Source: Synechococcus sp. AG-673-F03 (GTDB lineage Bacteria; Cyanobacteriota; Cyanobacteriia; PCC-6307; Cyanobiaceae). From it: a stretch of 64,000 bases of DNA. Below the pieces are notes generated by a model that worked only from the letters and a program-made list of their open reading frames with translations, searched no databases and had not been told where the DNA came from. Where the stretch lies: assembly GCA_003211205.1 (NCBI GenBank), contig QCTJ01000001.1, positions 102,648-166,647 of the forward strand, in the 5' to 3' direction. Made by a program: the position numbers and the translations under genes. Position 1 is the stretch's first letter. The number at the start of each line of letters is the position of its first letter. Positions 28,497 through 38,479 of the stretch are shown in pieces.

Positions 28497-30383
28497 TCAG
28501 GCGGAGAGACGAATCGAAGTGGTAATGGTGGCCGGGGCCTGGGCAATAGAGACCTCCAGCACTGGCAGATGAGTTTTGGCGCCGTAATAGTGGGATTCCG
28601 AACCGACTACGAGCTCCATCCTGGTAATGGGCTGATCGGACCGGATCTCAAACGTGGCCATTGGGCCAATCAGGGATGTTCCTTGCAATCGCCATTCACC
28701 AGGGCAAAGACGCCAGCGCAGCAATGCTTCGTGCTCAAAACCGGAACAGGTGTCAATGATCGTCCAGCGATGCCCTCTGCCATCGACTTGGACCTGACGC
28801 TGATGACGGCCATGCGGGCAGCGATAGGCGGCAGTGATCGATGCGCTGGAGGGAGATTGCTCCAGCAGGGGTGCCCCCTCCAACTGAAGCCAGTCACCCC
28901 AGAGGAATCGGCCAAGGCGGCGCATGGGCTCGGCGCCATCAAACTGCAGGGAGTTGTGGCTGGCGATGCCAGGGAAATAGGCAAGATCTGCGGGAGAGGC
29001 GTTGTAGGCGTAGCTGCCGCCATCGCGCAACAAGTTCACGCCCTTACACCAGAGATCTAAGTGCAGCGGATCGGCATGGGCGGGTCGGAATCGATAGGTG
29101 GGCAAACGCAGCAGAGCCCAGCTTGTGGTTCCAGGCCGAATCACGGCATAGCCGCCATCTGCAAACAAGTTGCTCATCCCGGTGAATGCAGACCGCTCTG
29201 CTTGAGCTGGCGGGCTATTCAAAGTCAATCCCAACCAATACAAAGGCTCATCCCAAGGACCAGCCGGCAGAGCTGGGTGCTCCTGAAAAACGGAAGAAGC
29301 CAGCTGAAGAGTGGGACGAAAGTCCCGGTAGGGTTGGCTGTGCAGTTGGTAACAGAAGGCACCATCGTTGCTGCCCAAGTTGGGGCCGTCACCACTGAGG
29401 GGATCCATCATGGACATCAGCCAGCTGGTAGCGGCGCAGCAGCGACTGGAGAAACGCTCGGAGAAGGGCTCCAGACCCAACCAGCGGCGCCAGAGCTCCA
29501 CTTGGGCGAGGGTGTCGAGCAGAAGGCGGTGATAGGTAATTGAGTGCTGGGCGAAGGAGCCATCGGGCATGACGAGTCGGCCCACACTGCGCTCTAAGGC
29601 ACGGCGGCCTTCTGCAGCCCAGCGATGGCCTTTCGAGGCATGGGCGCTGGCAGTGGCCACTAGCCAACTACCACCTATGAATAGGGCGGCAGCTTCTGAT
29701 GTCCAGTGGTTGTTGTCTTGTGCTTGGGCGTAACGCACGGTGGCGGCGATACGCCGCAAATGCACCACCACAAATGCTGCCCGCTGGGGCATTGGATCAG
29801 GCAGCAGAGAAGGGGCATCACTGAGCTGCCAGGCCAGCATTGCGTGGAGCAGACGCATCGACGCTTCCTGCCCGCAGAGCCAGTTGCTGCCACCATTCAC
29901 GGGGTTGACCTGGCACCAGCTTCGGCTCCAGGCATTCAGGCCGTCGCGGTAGCGGCTGTCGCAACTGAGGCGCCAGGCACGCGCCAGAAGTGGTGCCCAG
30001 CCCCAGCGCGACAGCTCCCAACAGCGTTTGATGTCGGCAGCGACAAAGGTTTTGCAGCGGCTCCAGTGCTGCTGGCCATCCTGGAAACGCTGGCCTGAGG
30101 CGGGATCAAGAAACCAATCGGGAGGGGAGCCAACGACATGGCTCTCATGGCTGAACCAAGGAGCCGTGCCAGCCAGCAGGGCATCGGCAGCAACAAGACA
30201 GTCATCGGCGGACAACTGAGCCGGTTGAGGCTCGCCGTTGAGCGGCTCAGGGATGGGGCAAGGCCTTTGCGGTAGCTGGCGCTCGTAGAGGCCAGCCCTA
30301 ACCGCTACCCGGTGAGCAGCAACAGCCGCACAATTGCGCCAACCCAGCTGCTTGCTGATGCGGAGCTGAGAGAAAAGCCTCAC
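28497..30383 (-). CDS. Heparinase II/III-family protein without signal peptide
   Basis: 628 residues. An alpha-toroid N-terminal half (about 90-370, with NHWTSEAAALFIGGSWL and YHRLLLDTLAQVELWRRWLG) precedes the heparinase II/III beta domain (about 390-600, FADGGYAVIRPG, RPAHADPLHLDLWCKGVNLL). No signal peptide is visible (MRLFSQLRISKQLGWRN). Family members in capsule loci are annotated as lyases, but dermatan sulfate epimerase shares the fold, so a C5-epimerase role is possible. It overlaps the WecC-like gene by 4 bp, forming a three-gene unit with the bi-domain oxidoreductase. Confidence 0.85.
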   Translation of the reverse strand: MRLFSQLRISKQLGWRNCAAVAAHRVAVRAGLYERQLPQRPCPIPEPLNGEPQPAQLSADDCLVAADALLAGTAPWFSHESHVVGSPPDWFLDPASGQRFQDGQQHWSRCKTFVAADIKRCWELSRWGWAPLLARAWRLSCDSRYRDGLNAWSRSWCQVNPVNGGSNWLCGQEASMRLLHAMLAWQLSDAPSLLPDPMPQRAAFVVVHLRRIAATVRYAQAQDNNHWTSEAAALFIGGSWLVATASAHASKGHRWAAEGRRALERSVGRLVMPDGSFAQHSITYHRLLLDTLAQVELWRRWLGLEPFSERFSSRCCAATSWLMSMMDPLSGDGPNLGSNDGAFCYQLHSQPYRDFRPTLQLASSVFQEHPALPAGPWDEPLYWLGLTLNSPPAQAERSAFTGMSNLFADGGYAVIRPGTTSWALLRLPTYRFRPAHADPLHLDLWCKGVNLLRDGGSYAYNASPADLAYFPGIASHNSLQFDGAEPMRRLGRFLWGDWLQLEGAPLLEQSPSSASITAAYRCPHGRHQRQVQVDGRGHRWTIIDTCSGFEHEALLRWRLCPGEWRLQGTSLIGPMATFEIRSDQPITRMELVVGSESHYYGAKTHLPVLEVSIAQAPATITTSIRLSA

Positions 30384-31594
30384 GCCTGCTCGGTCACACC
30401 GCAGAGATCAAACACAGTACGACTGGTGAGATCCAGGTTGCGGAAAGGGCTGTGGGCCACGAGGAACACCAGCAGATCCGCTTCGGCGAGCACCTGTTTC
30501 AGGGTATTGAGCTTGATGGTGGGGTGATCGTGCAAGTTGGGTTCGCAGGCGAGCACCTCCAGGCCAGCCACAAGCAACTCGGTTGTGATGTGCAGCGCGG
30601 GGGACTCGCGCAGATCGTCCACATCGGGTTTGAAGGCCAGACCGAGGCAACCGATGCGGGCCGAACGGCCGAGTTGGTCTTCCAAGGCGGATGCGCGAGC
30701 CTGAACCTGCTCGATCACCCAGCGGCTTTTGCCGTCGTTCACGCGGCGGGCCGTTTGGATGAGGGGGGTGTAATCGGGAGCTTCTGCGGCAATGAACCAG
30801 GGATCCACAGCGATGCAATGGCCGCCCACACCGCAGCCGGGTTGCAGCACATTCACACGGGGGTGATGATTGGCGAGGCGGATCAGCTCGCGCACGTTGA
30901 TGCTGAGGTGATCGCACACCAGTGAGAGCTCATTGGAGAAGGCGATGTTCACATCGCGGAAGCTGTTTTCGGTGAGCTTGACCAGCTCGGCGGTGCGGGA
31001 GGTGGTGGTGAGCAATTCGCCCTGGCAGAAGGTGGAATAGAAGGTCGTTCCTGCTTCTGCCGCCACAGGCGTGAGTCCACCGATTACGCGATCGTTGCTA
31101 ACCAGTTCCTGCAGGATGCGGCCGGGCAGCACCCGCTCGGGGCAGTAGGCGATATGCAGCTGGTCGGTATTTAGACCAGAAAGCTCTTCGATCACCTGGG
31201 CCACCTGCTCGGTGGTGCCCACAGGTGAAGTGGATTCGAGCAGTACGAGATTGCCGGGCAGCAGCATCGGCGCGATTGCGCGGGCTGCTGCAAGTACGTA
31301 GTCAATGTTGGGTTTGGGAATTCCATCGGTGCCGCTACGGAAGGGCGTTGGCACGGCTATCAGGAACACATCAGCCGTAGCCGGAGTGAGCTGAGCTGTA
31401 AGGGCACCGGAGGCCACCGCATGGGCAACCGCTTGATCAAGATCGGGCTCCAAAATGTGGATCTGCCCCTGGTTCACAGTGGCCACCACCTCGGCGTTCA
31501 CATCCACGCCGATCACGCGATGGCCGGCTCGGGCAAGGACGGCAGCTGTGGGCAAGCCGATGTAGCCCAGACCAAGGATGCAGCAAGTCGTCAT
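30380..31594 (-). CDS. UDP-N-acetyl-D-mannosamine dehydrogenase-like (WecC family)
   Basis: 404 residues: ILGLGYIGLPTAAVLARAGH, CPERVLPG, catalytic Cys in GCGVGGHCIAVDPW, and LGLAFKPDVDDLRESPA. WecC-type enzymes oxidise UDP-ManNAc to UDP-ManNAcA. The ATG at 31594 (MTTCCILG) overlaps the upstream stop by 4 bp and is preferred over 31618. It is one of three different nucleotide-sugar dehydrogenases in the window. Substrate is inferred from family similarity; no WecB epimerase is seen here. Confidence 0.85.
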   Translation of the reverse strand: MTTCCILGLGYIGLPTAAVLARAGHRVIGVDVNAEVVATVNQGQIHILEPDLDQAVAHAVASGALTAQLTPATADVFLIAVPTPFRSGTDGIPKPNIDYVLAAARAIAPMLLPGNLVLLESTSPVGTTEQVAQVIEELSGLNTDQLHIAYCPERVLPGRILQELVSNDRVIGGLTPVAAEAGTTFYSTFCQGELLTTTSRTAELVKLTENSFRDVNIAFSNELSLVCDHLSINVRELIRLANHHPRVNVLQPGCGVGGHCIAVDPWFIAAEAPDYTPLIQTARRVNDGKSRWVIEQVQARASALEDQLGRSARIGCLGLAFKPDVDDLRESPALHITTELLVAGLEVLACEPNLHDHPTIKLNTLKQVLAEADLLVFLVAHSPFRNLDLTSRTVFDLCGVTEQA

Positions 31595-33690
31595 CGGTTC
31601 TCCGCCTGCAGGAGCCATCGCTGCACTTCAAAGATCTCGGCAATTGGAATCGGCGGTGACCCTCCAGTTTCAATCGCTTGAAGGAAAGCTGCACAGCAAC
31701 CCTCCTGACCTTTGTCTTGCGACAGAAGCCGGCGGGTGCTGAAACCGGGGATGCCCCAGGCCTTGAGCTTGCGGTAATTATCGAGCTGCAGCACCTTGCC
31801 ATCTGCAAAAACTTCAAGGCGTTCTTTTGGGAAAGCCTTACTGCCATTGGCGAAGTAGTGGACAGTGCCGATGGATCCATCGGTGAAGCGAAGCTGAAGG
31901 GAGAAGGTATCCGGACAGGGTTTGCTATCTGCCGCTCTGAGTAGCTGAAGGTCTTCGATGGGGCTAGCGGCGAGATAGCGCAGGAGGTCCACAAAGTGGC
32001 AGGCCTCGCCCAGCAGGCGGCCGCCACCGGCGACTGGATCCTGAGTCCAGTGGTCGGAGGGTATGGCGCCGGCGTTGCAGGTGACCACAAAGGCCTTGGG
32101 GCCCTGCAGGCGATAAACCTGCTGCTGCAGATCCAAGAGCAGGGGCGCAAAGCGGCGGTTGAAGCCCACCATCAGCAGCGCCTGGCCCGTATGGGCGGCT
32201 TCGATGGCGGTGAGTTCAGCGCCGGTGAGGCAGAGCGGCTTCTCCACGAACACGTGCTTGCCGGCGGCCAGGGCCTGCTGCACCAGGGCAGCGTGGCTGT
32301 CGTGTCGAGTGGCGATCACCACGCTGTTGGCACTGGAATCAGCGAGAAGGGAGGGAATGTCGGTGCTGGCCTGGCGGAAACCGAACTTGCGGCCCGCATG
32401 CACCGGCCCGATGCCGGAGGAGGCGGCCAGGCTGTGGAAGCGGGCACCGGCTTTGGCGAAAGCCGGGATCAACACACGGCTGGCGTAGTTACCTGCACCG
32501 ATCACACTCAACAGCGGCTGGCTGGCCGCCACCGGTTCGACGGCTGCCGGCAGCTGAATCAGCCGCTGCTCGGGATCCGCTGTTTCGGGATAGCGCAGCA
32601 GGATGCCGAGCGAGGGCTCGGGGCTACTTAGCAGCTCGTAAGCCTCTGCGGCCTGCTCGATCGCGAAGCGGTGGGAGATTAACGGCTCAGTTTGCAGGGC
32701 ACCCGTAGCCAGGGCGTGGAGCACGGCCTGAAAGTTGCGCTGTTCGGTCCAGCGAACAAAGCCGATCGGATAGTCGTGCCCCTGCTGCTCATAGGCCGGG
32801 TCGTAACGACCAGGACCGTAAGAGCAGCTCACCTGAAAGGAGAGCTCCTTTTTGTAGAAAAGATCCCGCCTCAGCTCCAGGCCAGTGACTCCAACCAGAA
32901 CGATGCGGCCTCTCTGTCGGCAGACCTTGGCAGCCACATGCACCGGCTCACTGGAGGAGGTGGCCGCCGTGATCAAAACACCATCCACACCGATGCCAGC
33001 AGTGTGCTCGAGACACCAAGCCACTGGGTCCGCACCGCAGGCGAGATGAATAGCCTTAATGCCCAGAGTTTCCGCGAGGGCACACTTGGAGGGATCGGGA
33101 TCGATGCCGAGCACACGGCAACCCTGAGCCGCAAGGAGCTGGCCGGTAAGCAGACCAATCAGGCCCAGACCGCTCACCACAAAGGTTTCTCCTAGAGTGG
33201 GATTGGCGAGGCGAATGCCCTGCAGACCAATGGAGGCCAGCACCGTAAAGGAAGCTGCCTCATCACTCACGTCAGCCGGGATTGGGGCGCAGAGGTGCTG
33301 GGGAACGGCCACTAGCTCGGCATGGGGGCCGTTGGAGGCGACACGATCACCAACCTGAAAGCCAACAACGCCGGAGCCAACGGCCACCACGGTGCCTACG
33401 CTGCAGTAACCAAGCGGTAATGGCTGGTCAAGTTTTGTGCGAACCGCATCGAAAGTGGCATACAAACCATCGGTGCGGGCCTTTTCCAACACTTGTTTAA
33501 CCTTCTCTGGTTGCTGGCTGGCCTTATCCAGCAAATTGGCTTTGGCAAACTCCACGAGCATGCGCTCAGTGCCAGCCGAAACCATTGACAGCCTGGACAC
33601 GACAAGAAGCTCAGACGACTTACAGCTAGGCGACGGAACATCAGCAATCTGAATGGAAGACTGATTTAAGGATTGCAAGACTTGTCTCAT
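31591..33690 (-). CDS. Bi-domain oxidoreductase: zinc-type alcohol dehydrogenase fused to Gfo/Idh/MocA
   Basis: 699 residues. Residues about 1-365 are a medium-chain dehydrogenase fold (GDRVASNGPHAELV; FVVSGLGLIGLLTGQLLAAQ). Residues about 375-640 are a Gfo/Idh/MocA sugar oxidoreductase (LSVIGAGNYASRVLIPAF; HVFVEKPLCLT). Such fusions occur with heparinase-like genes in bacterial capsule loci, as here. It probably oxidises or rearranges a sugar within the glycan pathway. The substrate is unknown. Confidence 0.85.
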   Translation of the reverse strand: MRQVLQSLNQSSIQIADVPSPSCKSSELLVVSRLSMVSAGTERMLVEFAKANLLDKASQQPEKVKQVLEKARTDGLYATFDAVRTKLDQPLPLGYCSVGTVVAVGSGVVGFQVGDRVASNGPHAELVAVPQHLCAPIPADVSDEAASFTVLASIGLQGIRLANPTLGETFVVSGLGLIGLLTGQLLAAQGCRVLGIDPDPSKCALAETLGIKAIHLACGADPVAWCLEHTAGIGVDGVLITAATSSSEPVHVAAKVCRQRGRIVLVGVTGLELRRDLFYKKELSFQVSCSYGPGRYDPAYEQQGHDYPIGFVRWTEQRNFQAVLHALATGALQTEPLISHRFAIEQAAEAYELLSSPEPSLGILLRYPETADPEQRLIQLPAAVEPVAASQPLLSVIGAGNYASRVLIPAFAKAGARFHSLAASSGIGPVHAGRKFGFRQASTDIPSLLADSSANSVVIATRHDSHAALVQQALAAGKHVFVEKPLCLTGAELTAIEAAHTGQALLMVGFNRRFAPLLLDLQQQVYRLQGPKAFVVTCNAGAIPSDHWTQDPVAGGGRLLGEACHFVDLLRYLAASPIEDLQLLRAADSKPCPDTFSLQLRFTDGSIGTVHYFANGSKAFPKERLEVFADGKVLQLDNYRKLKAWGIPGFSTRRLLSQDKGQEGCCAAFLQAIETGGSPPIPIAEIFEVQRWLLQAENR

Positions 33691-33773
33691 TCTATCTTAA
33701 AAACGATTGAAAAATCCAATATAATTATATTTACAATACAAGAACTTCGACTCAAGCATTGGCCTATTGCCAA

Positions 33774-34346
33774 TCAAATATCATAATTCTCAGCAATCGC
33801 ATCCAAATGTTTTTCGCGCTCAATTTCCGAGGAAAAACGCATTCTTACAATCTTTGCAGGTGAACCAGCAACTATACAAAAGGGTGGAACATCTTTAGTG
33901 ACAACAGAACCTGCTCCGACAACAGCACAATCGCCGATAATTGAACCACCCAATATAATCGCCGAAGCACCTATCCAACAGTCTCTTCCCACAACAATGG
34001 AGGAATCAAGCTCCATAGGCTTGTTTTTATCATTCCAAGCAATCATTGGGACACCGGGATACGCATCGAAGACATGATTGCCACCAAAGAACATTGAACG
34101 AGGCCCAATCATGCTGCCAGCACCAATACGGACCGAAACCCTTGAAGAAAAAATACAGCCCGGTCCGACATAAACATACCTATGAATATCTAGGTTGGGC
34201 GTTGCAAAGACTGTTCCCCTTAAAACACGACCCGAACTTGAGCAACGCCAACCACCGTGAAATAAAACTTTCAACCTAAAGAATGGGTTCTTGCAAAATG
34301 CTTTTAATGAAGTTATTACATGTACAAGCTTCATAGATGACCTCAT
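33774..34346 (-). CDS. Hexapeptide-repeat acyltransferase (WcaF/Maa-like)
   Basis: 190 residues with left-handed beta-helix repeats (IGAGSMIGPRSMFFGGNHV; VGRDCWIGASAIILGGSIIG) and the C-terminal VVTKDVPPFCIVAGSPAKIV signature of sugar O-acetyltransferases. It starts an AT-rich block unlike the GC-rich genes to its right, a possible mark of import. It probably acetylates a hydroxyl of the glycan repeat. Confidence 0.85.
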   Translation of the reverse strand: MRSSMKLVHVITSLKAFCKNPFFRLKVLFHGGWRCSSSGRVLRGTVFATPNLDIHRYVYVGPGCIFSSRVSVRIGAGSMIGPRSMFFGGNHVFDAYPGVPMIAWNDKNKPMELDSSIVVGRDCWIGASAIILGGSIIGDCAVVGAGSVVTKDVPPFCIVAGSPAKIVRMRFSSEIEREKHLDAIAENYDI

Positions 34347-35392
34347 TTTTGTGGCATAAAATTTGTATCGTAAAACTCTAAAACATTAACCTCTCGTGGT
34401 AATATTTTTGTCTCGCATCCCTGGGATGCGACCTTAACATTTCCTGGGAGGAGATGATCATTAGCAAAAAGCATCTCATAAACTAACCTTCGTGATAGCT
34501 TCTTGTAAGTAATACATCCAATTGGGCGATCAACTGTAGACGTAGCAACAACGGGAACGCCCATATATAAGGCCTCACGGACAGAAGTTGCGTCCCCGTC
34601 AGTAGAGGTATTCCTAATAAATAAATCACTAAAGGACAAGACTTCAACAAAGGCATGCTCTTGGGTGATATAGACTACGTTTGAATGACATAAACCATGA
34701 GACTTGGCGCAATCAAAGTATTCACCAGACGGGTCAGAAACCACAAACAAAACCGAAGGGAAATGATCACTTAAGTCAATAATTTCAACAACTCCATACA
34801 ACTCGCGCCCTTTTTCACGGATCAATTTCCATGCTGTTGTCGAAACGACCTTTGAATATCGCTCGAGATGCAATTCACCAAAAGATGACAATCGCTCTCC
34901 GTCATCACTAAGGGCGAAGCAAGAAAGCTTCTTATATTCTTTCGACCCACGAAGTGGAACTCTGCAAGGAATAAACGATGTAGAAAGAATTGCCGCTTTA
35001 TTCATACGAATTATTTCTTCATAAGAGCTTTTATTGAGAACAAAAACTTTACTAGCAAATACAATAGCAATGTTTAGACAGAATTGATCGATGAATGAGC
35101 GGGTTCGCTTATAATTAGCATGAATAGTAATTAGAATTTCTGACCGCGACAATATCAGAGCGGCAAGTACATACAAAGCAAGCGCAATGGGAGATGAAAC
35201 ATGAATATGAACAACATTGCCTTTGGTACGAAGTCCAAGCCTGAAAAACGTATAACAATTGGAAAAGAAATCTCGTGAATTTAAAAATTTTAATTTGAAT
35301 CCACGGTCATTTAGAGAAACAAGCAACCGTTGGCAGTGTATTGAAACCCCGCCGACAGGTGGAGGAAGAGTACCAACAAGTAATATCATCAA
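34343..35392 (-). CDS. Glycosyltransferase, GT4-like, divergent
   Basis: 349 residues. It starts MILLVGTLPPPVGGVSIHCQ, with the GT-B glycine-rich loop, and has VHIHVSSP and SVREALYMGVPVVATSTVDRP where the nucleotide-sugar site is expected. The E-x7-E motif is weak. AT-rich. Overlaps its neighbours by 4 bp on both sides. Sugar specificity unknown. Confidence 0.75.
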   Translation of the reverse strand: MMILLVGTLPPPVGGVSIHCQRLLVSLNDRGFKLKFLNSRDFFSNCYTFFRLGLRTKGNVVHIHVSSPIALALYVLAALILSRSEILITIHANYKRTRSFIDQFCLNIAIVFASKVFVLNKSSYEEIIRMNKAAILSTSFIPCRVPLRGSKEYKKLSCFALSDDGERLSSFGELHLERYSKVVSTTAWKLIREKGRELYGVVEIIDLSDHFPSVLFVVSDPSGEYFDCAKSHGLCHSNVVYITQEHAFVEVLSFSDLFIRNTSTDGDATSVREALYMGVPVVATSTVDRPIGCITYKKLSRRLVYEMLFANDHLLPGNVKVASQGCETKILPREVNVLEFYDTNFMPQK

Positions 35393-36429
35393 TAAAAAGA
35401 ATTTAATGTTTTTTCAAGAATACTGGAGGTATCTATAAATTCTCGAGAAGCATTTCGGATCTCGTCTTTTGTATAATTTTTAATTCTATTATTGTATTCA
35501 ATTATAGAGTATATAGACGGAGGTCCAATGAAAAAGAAAGGAAATGAAGATGGGAATACGTCAAAATGGCTGCCATAAACTGGCAAACCATTTGCCAGAT
35601 ATTCTCTAACTTTTAAAGGACATGCTTCTTTCATGCCTTTGCGATAAAGAGCAAAACAAGAAAGACCAAGTGTTGACCGAGCATAGAGAGAATTAAGGAC
35701 TGAGTGATCTAGATCACCATGATAGATAACTCGACTATCATCAATTATTTCACCTAAAGGGTTACCAACGACTGAAAGAGTAAAATCAACACTTGAAGAT
35801 GAAATACTTTGGAGGATAAGGTCGAGACCCTGCCAAGCAGCAAAACGAGATGCAACAAATAGCAGGTGGATATTAGAACTGAGATTTGCAGGGGAGGCAA
35901 ATGCAACTTCTACATTAACAGTACTTTGTGGGTCATTAGAAGTATAATCAATAGAGTTGGGCATAAGCACAAAATCTGCATTCCTAAGTTTATAAAATGA
36001 ACCAATTTCACTAGTGACTGCAACTATTCTCCCGCTCATCCTCAATGCTAAATTTAAATAAGTTTTTACAAAAAAGCTTATTACCCAAAGCGATCCAACT
36101 TCTTTCTCAGCATACGTATGGAACACCAAATGAACCCTTCTTCTTAACAAGGCACACGTAAATATAAGAAATGGATCCCTTGGATTATACCTTACTAAAA
36201 GATGAGTTGTCCTAAAAAAGGATAAAGCAATAATCCTAACGTGATAGGCGAATAATTTAAACAATAACGATAAAATATCAAGCTTAGATTGAACTACGCA
36301 TACATTAAAACTAATCGGAAGGGCGTTAACACGAGCAGCATTTTTAAGACTATTTATTTGATTAATTATACCGCACTGACCGCCGAAAACAAATGCAAAG
36401 AACTGAAATTCAAGGTTTTGATTTTGCAT
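35389..36429 (-). CDS. Glycosyltransferase, GT4-like
   Basis: 346 residues of GT-B type. The C-lobe has the E-x7-E motif (EACPLKVREYLANGLPVYG). The N-lobe begins FQFFAFVFGGQCGI. It is strongly AT-rich and overlaps the next gene by 4 bp. It forms a small cassette with the acyltransferase and the preceding glycosyltransferase. Directly 5' is a decayed membrane-protein tail. Confidence 0.72.
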   Translation of the reverse strand: MQNQNLEFQFFAFVFGGQCGIINQINSLKNAARVNALPISFNVCVVQSKLDILSLLFKLFAYHVRIIALSFFRTTHLLVRYNPRDPFLIFTCALLRRRVHLVFHTYAEKEVGSLWVISFFVKTYLNLALRMSGRIVAVTSEIGSFYKLRNADFVLMPNSIDYTSNDPQSTVNVEVAFASPANLSSNIHLLFVASRFAAWQGLDLILQSISSSSVDFTLSVVGNPLGEIIDDSRVIYHGDLDHSVLNSLYARSTLGLSCFALYRKGMKEACPLKVREYLANGLPVYGSHFDVFPSSFPFFFIGPPSIYSIIEYNNRIKNYTKDEIRNASREFIDTSSILEKTLNSFY

Positions 36430-36445
36430 GAGATTCAGGAGTTTG

Positions 36446-36725
36446 CTATGCGAATTTTTTCTTTGAAATTGCGTATATCGATAGGATGAGAATAGATGGA
36501 ATAAAGAAAATTTGCAATGGAATGTTGCCTATTGCTGGATTATCAAAAGGACTCTTGTTCAAAAATATATAATATAACACACAGACGCATATACGGCAAG
36601 ACAGGGAAAATGAGTGCGAGATGAAATAACTTGATCAAAGGCTTTAAAAACCATCGGAGCAACAACTATAAACATCAAAATTCCAGATACACAAAAACTT
36701 AAAAATAATGATTCAGCCAATTTAT
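36446..36725 (-). pseudogene. Frameshifted tail of a multi-pass membrane protein, possibly a Wzy polymerase
   Basis: On the minus strand, a hydrophobic frame beginning near 36725 reads KLAESLFLSFCVSGILMFIV through FPCLAVYASVCYIIYF and then meets a TGA at about 36568. A one-base shift continues FLNKSPFDNPAIGNIPLQIF and FIPSILILSIYAISKKKFA to a TAG at 36446. The combined peptide is helix-loop-helix and looks like the end of an O-antigen polymerase or ligase. No intact version is in the window. It could instead be random AT-rich sequence, but the hydrophobic run is continuous on both sides of the shift. Confidence 0.45.
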
Positions 36726-36902
36726 AAGGTTGCGAAAATCCTCAAGTATTTTCCCAAAAACAGCCCTATTCATACAAAGCGGAGAGGCACCAGGAATTAT
36801 ACTTTCCTAAGTCTAAAAATAGCAGAAAAGATGATCTCAGCCAGCAAATCAAAAATTGTAGACAGGTTAATGATTTCGAATAAGTAAACGTCCGAAAAAT
36901 AT

Positions 36903-38258
36903 TCAATTCATCAACAACTGTTGATAAAACACATAATCTTCCTTAAACGTGAAGTGGCTGTTGTGCCAGAGGAGCGCGAACTGACCATCCACGGCGCAGC
37001 AACGCTGCTGGAGTTTCTGAATCAGGGCCAGGGCAGCGGGGCCATATCCAAGGCCGAGGTAGCGTTCAGATATAACGCTGCATTCCATCACAATCAACGG
37101 CCGCTGGATCAGCTTCAGCTGGCGCTGGGCCACGGGGTCAAACATCGGGTAGGCGTGGCAGGTGCCGCAGCGGAATCCCGGACGGTCTGCGTAGCTGAGG
37201 GTGCTGTCGTAGTGGAATCCGGCCTGCTCCCAGCCGTTGGCGGTGGCGGGCCACTGCCAACGCAGGAAATGCATGCGGCCACCCCATTCCGGCTGCTTGA
37301 TGCCTTCCTCTGTAGCGATGCGCCTCAGGCGAGCGGCTTCTGAGGCGATGGCGCTGGGGGTGTGGCAGGTGTTGTAGCTGGGGTGCAGGCCTATCTCGTG
37401 GCCGCGCTGATGAATGCGCCGCATCAAGGCGCGGATGGCGAGGTGTTCGGGTTCGTACTGGGCATCCAGCCGTGGATCGGTACGGCCACAAATGAAATAG
37501 AAGGCACTGCGGATGCCAGCGGCGTCGCTCTGATCCATCAGCCACTCAAAGGTGTTATTAGGATCAGCAGGATGAAGCCGGCGATGGCTGGCCAGTCGAA
37601 TGCCCGGAATCATTAGAGCACCAGCCAGGTCGCGCTGCTTCAACAGCCGAACGGCCATGCTGCGCAGCAACCAGCGCTTAGGGCCAAAGCCATAAGCACT
37701 GGGCGCATCCACGTCATGACTCACGACGATGCGGTACTGATGCTTCTGGAGTGGCAGGCGGGGCCAGAGCCGTTGCACAAGCTGTCTCAAGACAGCAAGC
37801 CACTCATCGACGATCGGACGTTCGAGGTACCCGTGCTGAACCGCGTGGCTGCTGGTAGCCAGAAAGCGGCCGTGATTATCAAGTAGATCCGGCGGCGGAT
37901 TCACCTCTTCACAGCGGGCAAGCATCCAATAGGTGAGGCCAAGGATGTCGTAGCCCAATTGAAAGCCATCAGCGCTGGCCTGAACTAAGGGCTGGGGGAT
38001 CTCAGCCAAGCCCGGAGCAGGTAGCTGGGGCTCTAAAGCGCTGAACCCTTCAGAGGCTGGAGACCATTGTCCGCAGGGAAGATCAAACTGGGGACCGAGG
38101 AGGTAAAGAGCGGGATCTAAGGGAAGTTCAATAGATGATCTGATGCCTAAGGCGCTCAGAACCCAAAGATGTTCGTTAGTTTTGCATTCAAGGCGAAGAT
38201 CCTGATGAATGCGCTCTTGAAGTAGGCGCAGCAGCCAGTTAGTAATCACTCTGACCAT
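36903..38258 (-). CDS. Polysaccharide-deacetylase-like protein
   Basis: 451 residues. A poorly conserved N-terminal domain (about 1-165) is followed by a NodB-like deacetylase domain with the metal-binding SHDVDAP (near 173) and GHEIGLHPSYN, and a C-terminal WHNSHF. The NodB family removes N-acetyl groups from polysaccharides. No signal peptide is visible, so it may act on lipid-linked or cytoplasmic intermediates. GC-rich, unlike the AT-rich genes either side, which suggests those are insertions around it. Confidence 0.8.
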   Translation of the reverse strand: MVRVITNWLLRLLQERIHQDLRLECKTNEHLWVLSALGIRSSIELPLDPALYLLGPQFDLPCGQWSPASEGFSALEPQLPAPGLAEIPQPLVQASADGFQLGYDILGLTYWMLARCEEVNPPPDLLDNHGRFLATSSHAVQHGYLERPIVDEWLAVLRQLVQRLWPRLPLQKHQYRIVVSHDVDAPSAYGFGPKRWLLRSMAVRLLKQRDLAGALMIPGIRLASHRRLHPADPNNTFEWLMDQSDAAGIRSAFYFICGRTDPRLDAQYEPEHLAIRALMRRIHQRGHEIGLHPSYNTCHTPSAIASEAARLRRIATEEGIKQPEWGGRMHFLRWQWPATANGWEQAGFHYDSTLSYADRPGFRCGTCHAYPMFDPVAQRQLKLIQRPLIVMECSVISERYLGLGYGPAALALIQKLQQRCCAVDGQFALLWHNSHFTFKEDYVFYQQLLMN

Positions 38259-38479
38259 AATTGCTTCATGGAAAAGAAATGATTATGCACCAATAATCAT
38301 AGATTTTGAAATACTCATGACTCGCGTATTTCACATGTCACACTTTACATAATACAAAACGAAGCGCCCCACCATTAGCGACAACATAATGTAGCTAAGT
38401 CTAAATAATATTAGAGCTGCCCACGGGAGCTATTCAGTTCATGGTGGCAAGTCACGATCATGTTACTTAGCGGGATAAC

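Noticed and set aside
28464..29060. 198-codon plus-strand open frame over the heparinase gene
   Set aside because: Antisense shadow; the heparinase frame has clear domain features.
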